Positions 1 to 8,100 of a stretch of 9,574 nt of DNA are shown one piece after another. Source of the DNA: Bacteroidaceae bacterium (GTDB lineage Bacteria > Bacteroidota > Bacteroidia > Bacteroidales > Bacteroidaceae); contig CAAFRW010000241.1 in the NCBI GenBank assembly GCA_900765575.1, positions 1 through 9,574 of the forward strand. Direction: 5' to 3'. The translations under genes and the position numbers were made by a program. The notes below the pieces were generated by a model. That model made no database searches and was not told where the DNA came from. It saw only the letters and a list, made by a program, of their open reading frames with translations. Positions within the stretch are counted from its first letter, which is position 1, and every line of letters begins with the position of its first letter.

Positions 1-2
1 GA

Positions 3-2738
3 GTGTCTCTCACTTGTTATTTTCTTTTTTATTGCTGTGCGAACGGTGCTATCTTAGTAAAAACGAAACGTGGTAAATCCGGAGTTCCACAAATTTCTTA
101 TGCCGGTAAATTTGCGTGGAATGATGCAATTAGTCACTCTAAAGTTTTAAAAGGTTCTGATTATGGTCGTTTTGTAAACGCCTTCGCTATTGGAGCCGGC
201 AAAGTGGCTGATTATACTGAATTAGATAATATCTATAGTGATGTTGAAATAGCAGAAATGGATAACCTCAACTATGACTGGTTAGACAAAGCAGATTGGC
301 AAACAGCTTTCACCCAAACACATACATTAAATGTGACTGGCGGTAGTGAAAGAGCTACTTACTACGCAGGCGCAACGCTTTATGACCAAGGAGCCAATTT
401 AGGAGAACAAAGCTATAAAAGATATACCTATCGTGCAGGAGTTGATATCCGGTTAACAAACGACATAAAGTTATCCGCTACGGTATCGGCTAATGAACAA
501 AAAACAAATCAGATTTATACCAAAGGCGCGCGTTTCAATATGTACGGAATCAGCCAGTCGTCTAAATCAGATTACAATGCATTGCACCACATGCCGAATA
601 TTATGCCATGGAGTGTTTCCTTGCCCAATGAAAATGGTGAGGAAGAGGAATATTGGATGGGACCTATCACCAATCCTTTCTCCACTCCTAAGTTCGACCG
701 TAGCAGTCCTACTTCATGGAACTACTTTGCATTAAATGAAAGTGGTTCATACAGCAAAGGCAGGGATAATAGCTGGAATGCAAATATCTCTCTTACGTAT
801 GATGTGCCTTTCATAAAAGGATTATCTTTACGTGCAAACTACTCGTCTTCACACTCTAATAAAGTAAATGAATTAGCCAGTTTCCCATACGAAATTGCTT
901 ATCTTGGAAGACAAATGGGCGCAAACCAACATTTAGTATACACCATTCCGAGTAATGCTTTTAAAAAAGCTACCTTTACTTCTAATACACAATTAGCTTT
1001 CAAAGACAACGCTTCTGAAAGCAGGCAGATGAACTTTTATATTAACTACGACCGGACTTTTGGTCAACACAACGTATCTGCTATTGCTGCCGTAGAACGT
1101 CGTGAAGCTTATAACGACTCACGTACTATGATGTATGAAGACTTGGCTGCTGATATTTCTGATACATTCCTGGGGGTAGGTGGTCCTTCAATCAGTAATT
1201 TGAAGGGTTCGGGAGCTTATAGTAATGAGCATAGCGTGACCACGAAAGGTGAATCCGGTTCCCTCTCTTATTTGGGACGTATTAGCTATAGCTATGCCGA
1301 CCGTTATATGTTACAGTTTGTATTCCGTTCCGATGCTTCAACTAAATTTGCTCCGGAAAACTATTGGGGATTCTTCCCAGGTGTATCGGCCGGATGGATT
1401 ATTTCTGAAGAACCTTGGTTTAAAAAAGCATTACCGTGGGCCGAATATGTAAAGATTCGTGGTTCGTGGGGACGCACCGGTAGAGATAACATTAAGATGT
1501 GGAAATGGAAACAGCAATACAAAATGGACCTGAAAGGTTTACAGTTTGGTCCGAACGGAGGTATCTTCGGAACCAATCTTACGACACAGGCCTCTCCAAA
1601 CCGCGGAATGAAATGGGATAACTCAGACAAATTCAACCTTGGTTTCGATTTCCGCTTCTTGCGTGGACGCTTAAGTGCTACACTTGATTTGTATTATGAT
1701 ATCAACGACAATATTTTGAACCAATACATGGCAAGTCAACCGGGTATTCCTATTTATGCAGGAGGTTCGTATGCTGAAGAAAACTTCGGACGAGTAGATA
1801 CGTACGGAGCCGAACTTTCTCTTAATTGGCGTGACAAAATTGGTGAAGTAAGTTATACCATAGGTGCAGACTTCGGATTGGATGGTAATAAAGTAAAAGA
1901 ATGGGTTCCGGAATTAAGATATAACCAATATCCATGTAATACAAGCTGGGAAGCCGGACATTCTACCATCATGCCGGTATGGGGCTATAAAGTATGGAGA
2001 GGAACTTCTACAGGTGATGGAATCCTTCGTACCCAACAGGATATCGACAACTATTGGAACTATTTAACACAAAATGCAACAGAAGCCGGAACAACTCCTA
2101 AATATTTGAGCGTTACCGACAAAACAGGTATGAAACTCGGTATGCTTGCTTACCAGGATTTAGGTGGAGAAATGGTTGACAATGTTCAACAGAAGCCGAA
2201 CGGACAAATTGTAGAACAACAAGATTACGGAAAACTTTGCAACAAGAATAAGACATACGGCTTTACTACCAAATTAGGAGCAAGCTGGAGAGGTCTCTCT
2301 TTCCGCGCCAATATTTATACTTCATGGGGAGGGGCTCGTTTTACAGACCTTGTAATGATTAAATCGGACCAGAGCAATATGGCATGGGCACCAGACTCAT
2401 TCTGGAGAGACATGTATGACCCTGAAAAGAATGTAAACGGAAAATACCCGAACTTAGGTGTTAACAGTGTTGTGGGAGGTTCAGCTATCGCACAATCCGA
2501 TTTCTGGAAAGTAAGTTCATTCCGTTGTTATGTACGTAACCTTACCATTGCTTATTCTCTTCCAAAAGATTGGATTAAGCCATTGAAGATGCAAGCAGTA
2601 CGCCTCAATTTAACCGGCAACAACTTATGGGACTTCTATAATCCGTATCCTGACCACTATCGTAATATGTATGATTCTTCTACAACCGAATATCCTACAT
2701 TGAGAACATGGTCGTTAGGTGTTAATGTCACATTCTAA
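3..2738 (+). CDS. SusC-like TonB-dependent outer-membrane transporter, 5'-truncated
   Basis: This is the C-terminal part, about 910 residues, of a SusC/RagA-family TonB-dependent transporter, which imports glycan fragments across the outer membrane with its SusD partner. The frame is open from the window edge, so the GTG at base 3 is not a real start. The signal peptide, carboxypeptidase-like N-terminal domain, TonB box and most of the plug lie upstream. Recognisable family sequence begins near residue 15 with ANGAILVKTKRGKSG, the last plug strand. The barrel follows, with the typical block GRISYSYADRY...RSDAS.KF.P...WG.FPGVSAGWIISEEPWF at about residues 425-475 and then RGSWGRTG. The protein ends in SLGVNVTF, with the C-terminal aromatic residue usual for outer-membrane barrels. 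Full SusC proteins are about 1000-1100 aa, so roughly 100-200 residues are missing. The susD-like gene follows after 13 bases, which indicates one transcript. Residues 1-14 do not look like SusC (see findings). The family call is very secure; the transported glycan is unknown. Confidence 0.95.
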   Translation: MSLTCYFLFYCCANGAILVKTKRGKSGVPQISYAGKFAWNDAISHSKVLKGSDYGRFVNAFAIGAGKVADYTELDNIYSDVEIAEMDNLNYDWLDKADWQTAFTQTHTLNVTGGSERATYYAGATLYDQGANLGEQSYKRYTYRAGVDIRLTNDIKLSATVSANEQKTNQIYTKGARFNMYGISQSSKSDYNALHHMPNIMPWSVSLPNENGEEEEYWMGPITNPFSTPKFDRSSPTSWNYFALNESGSYSKGRDNSWNANISLTYDVPFIKGLSLRANYSSSHSNKVNELASFPYEIAYLGRQMGANQHLVYTIPSNAFKKATFTSNTQLAFKDNASESRQMNFYINYDRTFGQHNVSAIAAVERREAYNDSRTMMYEDLAADISDTFLGVGGPSISNLKGSGAYSNEHSVTTKGESGSLSYLGRISYSYADRYMLQFVFRSDASTKFAPENYWGFFPGVSAGWIISEEPWFKKALPWAEYVKIRGSWGRTGRDNIKMWKWKQQYKMDLKGLQFGPNGGIFGTNLTTQASPNRGMKWDNSDKFNLGFDFRFLRGRLSATLDLYYDINDNILNQYMASQPGIPIYAGGSYAEENFGRVDTYGAELSLNWRDKIGEVSYTIGADFGLDGNKVKEWVPELRYNQYPCNTSWEAGHSTIMPVWGYKVWRGTSTGDGILRTQQDIDNYWNYLTQNATEAGTTPKYLSVTDKTGMKLGMLAYQDLGGEMVDNVQQKPNGQIVEQQDYGKLCNKNKTYGFTTKLGASWRGLSFRANIYTSWGGARFTDLVMIKSDQSNMAWAPDSFWRDMYDPEKNVNGKYPNLGVNSVVGGSAIAQSDFWKVSSFRCYVRNLTIAYSLPKDWIKPLKMQAVRLNLTGNNLWDFYNPYPDHYRNMYDSSTTEYPTLRTWSLGVNVTF

Positions 2739-2751
2739 AATTTACAAAACA

Positions 2752-4839
2752 ATGAAAAAGAAAAAATTAGTATATATTACTGCCCTTACTTTGGGTTTAT
2801 CCGTGTCTGGTTGCAGCGATTCATTTTTGGATATGAATAATTATGGTTCCTATGATGATTTTAACTCCGAAACAAAAGTAAACTGGTATCTGGCTGGTTT
2901 GTACTATGACTATTTCAAAGGCTATACACAGCCCGGACAACAGATGGTTGCTATCTATGGCAATTTAAAAGGTGGAATTGCAGATTGGAATTACTTGACT
3001 GACGAGCAATGGGGTATCAAGACTGCCAGCAAGATAGACCCGTCAAGCAATTATCAAACAATAGACGATATAAAAGCTTGGCCTCTAGGTGGTTCTTCTT
3101 CCGATTATATTGACCCGCTAATTAGTGGATATTTTGGTGAGAAACTAGGTTCAAGTATAACAAATAGTGCCTATACTCGTATACGTAACTGTAACATTAT
3201 GCTTCGTGATATTGACGCTTCGAAAGTGGATGATGAATTAAAGCGTCATGCTAAAGGACAAGCCCTGTTTTTACGTGCCTTACAAATGTTCCACCTTGTA
3301 CGCCATTACGGACCTGTACCAGTAGTAACATCTGTGCTCAATGCGACTGCTAACGGAGAAAAAACTCCTCGTAACTCTGTTACGCAGTGCGTAGAACAAA
3401 TGGTAAAAGACCTTAATGAAGCTTCCAAACTATTGCCTTTAGCCTGGGGAGAAGCTGACTATGGACGTCCTACTAGCGGTTCGGCATTAGCACTTAAAAG
3501 CCGTATCCTATTAACTTATGCAAGTCCAATCTTTAATAAAGACTGGGATAATCCGCAAAACATTCGTTGGCAAAAAGCTTTAAAAGCAACGTTGGAAGCT
3601 GAAAGCTTAATGACCGAAAATAGTTTGGAAGGATGTAGCGATGCGCAAGGTTGGGGTGAATTATTAGCTAAAGATGACAACAAAGCAAATAAGGAAGCTG
3701 TATTTGTGAAATTACTTACCGGTGAAACTGCTGCGGATGGAACAGAAAGCAATGGTTGGGAACTTTCTGCTCGTTTAAGTTCTCAGAATGGTGGTGGCGG
3801 CAAAACCGTACCCGTAGAGTTAATAGATATCTTCCCTATGGCAGACGGAACTCGCCCGAAAGCTGAAGATAAGATTGCAAACGGTAACCTCCGTTTTATC
3901 GAAAACCGTGACCCACGTTTCTATGAAACCTTTGCATTCAACGGAATGATATGGGGTTTCTTAGAAGAACCTAATGATACGGTTTGGGCATATCGCTGGG
4001 TTAAATCAAAAGCAGAGGACGGAAGCTACAGTTACTCATATAGCGATGGAAACAATGTAGCCAGTCCGGTATTTGTACGTAAAATGACCGGTAAGAAAAC
4101 GCCTACGATTGATGGTAAATCTGGTATTGATATTTATGAGTATAGATATGCTGAATTAATTTTGAACTTAGCTGAATGTTATGCAGCGACAGGAGACCTT
4201 GCTAATTGCAAAAAAACACTGGCTCGTCTACGTCAGCGGGTAGGAATGAAAGAAGGTTCGGAATATTATGGATTAAATACCACTGTAACTGATAGGCATT
4301 CAGCCATAGAATCTTGTTTATATGAACGCCGTATAGAATTAGCGTACGAAGGAAAGCGATATTGGGATATTTGGCGTTGGTTATTATATGATGGAGGACA
4401 GGGAGAAAATTTGAAATTAAGTACTACCAATACTTGTACAGCTTTAGGTTTAACTCCTCTCAACGGTACAGCACGTATTTCTAAATATTTAGATTTGAAA
4501 GATACTAAATATACCCAAGGAAGTACTGATGCTTTGAAAGTGCTTCGTACAACAGTAGGCGTATTGCCAGGCGATGCAAACTTTGATAATCAAATCAAAG
4601 AATTGGCAGATTTCTATGAAACGTATTTCCAATTTGGAGACCCAACAACTCCTGCTGATAAAGATGCAAATAATAATCCGGCCACCATTCTATGGAGACC
4701 CAATTATTATATCCATGGCCTGAACTCCACCGCTTTAAATGCGAATTCCTGGCTCGGACAAACAAAAGGATGGACTGACCAAAACGGTGCAGCCGGAACC
4801 ATTGAATGGCAGGATGATGAAGTATTAACTGTTGAATAA
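2752..4839 (+). CDS. SusD/RagB-like surface glycan-binding lipoprotein
   Basis: This is a 695-aa SusD-family lipoprotein, which binds glycan at the cell surface and acts as the lid of the SusC transporter. I chose the ATG at 2752 because it directly precedes a lipoprotein signal peptide: MKKKK, a hydrophobic stretch, then the lipobox VSGC with the lipidated Cys at residue 21. The SDSFLD after the Cys fits the acidic export signal of surface lipoproteins in this phylum. An in-frame ATG at 2719 would overlap susC and add 11 polar residues. Family hallmarks are GQALFLRALQMFHLVRHYGPVP (about 169-190) in the TPR-like N-terminal part, a DPRFY motif (about 387-391), a helical YAELILNLAECY segment (about 465-476) and YERRIELAYEGKRYWDIWRW (about 524-543) in the C-terminal SusD domain. 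It is somewhat longer than many SusD proteins of 500-600 aa, with over 150 residues after the RYWDIWRW motif. It is probably co-transcribed with susC. The ligand cannot be inferred. Confidence 0.95.
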   Translation: MKKKKLVYITALTLGLSVSGCSDSFLDMNNYGSYDDFNSETKVNWYLAGLYYDYFKGYTQPGQQMVAIYGNLKGGIADWNYLTDEQWGIKTASKIDPSSNYQTIDDIKAWPLGGSSSDYIDPLISGYFGEKLGSSITNSAYTRIRNCNIMLRDIDASKVDDELKRHAKGQALFLRALQMFHLVRHYGPVPVVTSVLNATANGEKTPRNSVTQCVEQMVKDLNEASKLLPLAWGEADYGRPTSGSALALKSRILLTYASPIFNKDWDNPQNIRWQKALKATLEAESLMTENSLEGCSDAQGWGELLAKDDNKANKEAVFVKLLTGETAADGTESNGWELSARLSSQNGGGGKTVPVELIDIFPMADGTRPKAEDKIANGNLRFIENRDPRFYETFAFNGMIWGFLEEPNDTVWAYRWVKSKAEDGSYSYSYSDGNNVASPVFVRKMTGKKTPTIDGKSGIDIYEYRYAELILNLAECYAATGDLANCKKTLARLRQRVGMKEGSEYYGLNTTVTDRHSAIESCLYERRIELAYEGKRYWDIWRWLLYDGGQGENLKLSTTNTCTALGLTPLNGTARISKYLDLKDTKYTQGSTDALKVLRTTVGVLPGDANFDNQIKELADFYETYFQFGDPTTPADKDANNNPATILWRPNYYIHGLNSTALNANSWLGQTKGWTDQNGAAGTIEWQDDEVLTVE

Positions 4840-4906
4840 ATGTTTTTCTCGGGTTTAATTAGATAGCCTTTACATTAGAGTTAACATTCTAAATTATAAA
4901 AGGCAC

Positions 4907-4944
4907 AAAAGAGAGTTGTCGTGAGATAACTCTCTTTTCATTTT
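4907..4944 (+). terminator. Intrinsic terminator of the susCD transcript
   Basis: The left arm at 4907-4920 (AAAAGAGAGTTGTC) pairs with the right arm at 4925-4938 (GATAACTCTCTTTT) around a GTGA loop. That is 14 pairs with a single G-U wobble. The T-run that ends the right arm is followed by CATTTTT. The A-rich 5' flank and T-rich 3' flank could let it work on both strands. It starts 67 bases after the susD-like stop, so it closes the susCD unit and separates it from the regulator. Confidence 0.88.
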
Positions 4945-5057
4945 TCCCTTCTTGTATGAAATTTAAAAGTTCCCTCATTTGTATCAGAAAAAAGACACTC
5001 ATTCACATCTATAGTCTTTCTCATTTAAGAATTCTGTCAGAAAAAAACAATAACTTC

Positions 5058-5088
5058 TTTCCCTTTACTCGCAAATATATTATTTTTG
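5058..5088 (+). promoter_or_regulatory. Candidate Bacteroides-type promoter for the HTCS gene
   Basis: TATTTTTG at 5081-5088 matches the TAnnTTTG -7 element of Bacteroidales housekeeping promoters exactly. A TTTC at 5058-5061, 19 bases upstream, is a plausible but imperfect -33 element (consensus TTTG). Transcription would start near 5095, giving a leader of about 55-60 bases. The position, between the susCD terminator and the regulator gene, fits a separate and probably constitutive promoter for the sensor. The -7 box is clear; the -33 box is weak and the start site is inferred. Confidence 0.6.
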
Positions 5089-5152
5089 CAAACAAGAGGA
5101 AATACAAATAATTTATGTATGACTTTTGTAACCTTACCCGAGAAAAACAAAT

Positions 5153-8100
5153 ATGCGACTAAGACTATATATAATTCTATATCTTCAAGCTATAATAGCA
5201 TCCTCCTTTGCTCAAGGATTAATCAATGTGCAGCATTATTCCACCGAGAACGGATTATCTCAGAATATTATCCAAAATATGATTCAAGACGATGAAGGTT
5301 ATATTTGGTTCGCTACCAGAAATGGTATAGAAAAGTTCGATGGTTATACTTTCAAAAATTATAAATCATACCCCACTGATAAAGTAAAACTCAGATATAA
5401 TCGCTTAATACAGCTTATAAAAGGAGGCAAACATACTATTTGGTGCCAAACTTACGACGATAAAATTTATTTATTCGACACGCAACGCGAGGTCTTTGAA
5501 AACGTATCTGCCTACCATCCACATATTAAAGAATGTACAGGCATAAAACGAACGATAGCTTTAGAGAATAATGTATTTTGGGTAGCCGGAAATAATGGAG
5601 AGTTATGGAGATTTGACGAAAACAAATATAAAGAAGAAGGAGGGTTAATCTATTATCCGCCTCGTTCTACAAAGTATCATGGAGAGAGAATTTATACCAT
5701 TGGATTAGATGCTTATGGAAATGAATGGATTTTTACGGACAAAGGATATTTTGTACATGGAAAAAAAGAGCTCTCCGGTAACACCCGATTTCGTTTCCAT
5801 ACAAAAGTAGGCGGACACTTTTACATGATATCTTATCAAGGGGAATTTAGCACTTATACTCCGGATAAAGGACTACAACGTATCGAATTACTTTACAAAA
5901 TAAATGGCTTACGAGGTTTATTTCCACTTTATAACAATCAGCTAGGCATAGCCACTTACCGGGGCTTCATTATATACAATACCGAAACAAAACAATTCAA
6001 AGAAATATTGCTTGACGAAAAAGAAGAAAATATTTATCCGGATGTTTTTTATCAGGCTAAAGACAGTACTCTATGGACATTTAATGGTTATAAAAATGTT
6101 ATCCATTGCAATATAGAAACAGGAGAACTAGAATTCATCGATTACAAAATAATCAAAGAACAGAAAAATTCGGCATTCATTCATGAAGATGAATATGGTT
6201 ACATTTGGATTTTCCCAACATACGGGGTACTCTCTTGCTATAATCCGAAAGAGAAGCTTTTTAAGCCCGCTTATACATACCAAGACGGAAAAAGAAAATA
6301 TTACGACTTTTCATCTTACAGAGCGGAAGTTAGAAAATATCTGCTTGATTCGCGACGAAATTTATGGCATTGTTGCGAAAGCGGATTTAATAAAATATCC
6401 TTTCCTGACGGAAACTACAATTATATTCCTTCAACAAGTCATATAGAAGTAAGAGGATTGTTTATCGATTCTCAAAAACGTATATGGCTTGGAGATAAAG
6501 ATGGAAAGATTGAGGTTTATGATAATAAACGGAATTATTGCGGCAATTTAGATTCTTCAGGACGGTTGGTAAAGAATAAAGAGGTCACATTTGGCGCCAA
6601 TATCTATTGTTTTTTCGAAGATGAAGAACAGCGTATTTGGATGGGCAGCAAAGAAAATGGATTATATATAGCGAACCCGAACGGAAAGGGATACCAAATA
6701 TCACACTACTTACATGATAAGAAAGAGAAGTACAGCCTTAATTTTAATTCCATCTATTCTATTAATAAAGATAACAGAGGACATATATGGATAGGTACGT
6801 ACGGAGGAGGATTAAATTTAGTGGAAGGCACATTCCCAAACTTACGTTTTATACATCCACAAAACGAATTGAAAAATTATTCTCCGAAACAACAGCAATA
6901 TTTAAATGTAAGAAGCGTCCATTGCACATCAAAGGGAATAATAATGGTGGGAACAACAGATGGACTGATTACTTTTTCTTCCGATTTTCAGTCTCCTAAT
7001 CAAATTGCATTCCATTATAACCATTGTGAAGAGACACGCGCCGAAAGCTTGGCTAATAATGATGTCTTATACATTTTCGAAAGTCATACCGGAGAGATTT
7101 ATGTGGTGACATACAGTGGTGGAATCAGTCAGATAAAATCAGAAAATCTTCTGTCCAACCATATCCGGTTTTCACACTTAAATAAAAGAACAGGGCTTCC
7201 CTCGGATATAGCTTATGCCATATTAGAAGACAAAAACGGAAACTTATGGATAAGCTTTGAAACTTGTATTTGCAAATATAATCTTAAACAAAACACATTC
7301 GAAACGTACGACCGCTTCACTCTGAATCCACATTCATCAATCAGTGAAGCTCCACCGGTTATCGACGAGGAACAAACCATGTATGTAGGAACTTCCCAGG
7401 GAACGTTGTACGTGAACCTGAATCGATTACGAAAAAGTACATTTGTTCCGCCTATCGTTTTCACAAAAGTAAGTGTACGCAAAGACGATAGCTCGTCTAA
7501 AAAAGTTCCCATTATAGATAATACATTAGTGCTGGAAAAAGACGAACGAAATGCAACCATCACCTTTGCAGCCCTCGATTTCGTCAATATGGAAAATTTA
7601 CAATATGCTTACCGTTTAAAGGGAGTGAGTGACGAATGGGTTTATCTTGACAAGAGCCACTCCGCCAGTTTCGTAAACCTGCCCTCCGGCAATTTTACAC
7701 TAGAGGTAAAATCAACGAATGGAGACGGGGTTTGGACGGATAATGTAACCAAACTGTCCATGCAGATATTACCCACCTTCTGGGAAACCGGATGGGCGTG
7801 GAGTATCTATATTATAGGTACCATCCTCTCTATATTACTGATATCCGGAATCCTGACTTACATCTTCAACCTGAAGAGAAAAGTAAGTTTCGAACAACAA
7901 CTGACCAATTTAAAGCTTCGCTTTTTCACGGACATCTCACACGAGCTCCGCACTCCCTTGACATTGATTACCGCTCCGGTAGAAGAAGTGCTGGCACAAG
8001 AGAAGTTGAGTTCGAAAGGGCACGAGAACATGGTGGTGGCCAAACGGAACATAGACCGTATGTTGCGCCTTATCAACCAACTGCTCGATTTCAGGAAGAT

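Larger units (their letters stand above)
4840..5152. other. Intergenic region between the susD-like and HTCS genes
   Basis: This 313-base non-coding gap separates two transcription units pointing the same way. From left to right it holds a short AT-rich 3' trailer with a weak, imperfect hairpin (about 4867-4903), a strong intrinsic terminator (4907-4944), about 110 bases of AT-rich DNA with no gene visible on either strand, a candidate promoter (about 5058-5088), and a leader of about 55-60 bases before the HTCS start. I see no tRNA, riboswitch or credible small ORF here. Confidence 0.8.

Noticed and set aside
2719..2751. In-frame ATG at 2719 giving an 11-residue longer SusD-like protein that overlaps the susC-like gene
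   Set aside because: The added residues are polar and would sit ahead of the signal peptide. The ATG at 2752 is followed at once by a normal lipoprotein signal sequence.
4867..4903. Imperfect hairpin in the susD-like 3' trailer (TTAGA/TCTAA core with CCTTT/AAAGG ends)
   Set aside because: The pairing is short and interrupted and no T-run follows. The real terminator is the 14-pair stem just downstream.
4984..5046. Direct repeat TCAGAAAAAA at 4984-4993 and 5037-5046, considered as a possible HTCS operator
   Set aside because: It is only ten bases and mostly poly-A in AT-rich DNA, so chance is a sufficient explanation. HTCS targets would be expected upstream of susC, outside the window.
5086..5295. 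69-aa open frame on the + strand over the HTCS leader and start
   Set aside because: It overlaps the HTCS signal peptide and first propeller blade in another frame, has no recognisable motif, and would start upstream of or at the likely transcription start.
7213..7587. 124-aa open frame on the - strand inside the HTCS gene, with other antisense frames at 7858-8241 and 8365-8739
   Set aside because: They are opposite to strongly conserved sensor, kinase and receiver coding sequence and show no domain, start signal or promoter of their own. They are shadows of the real gene.
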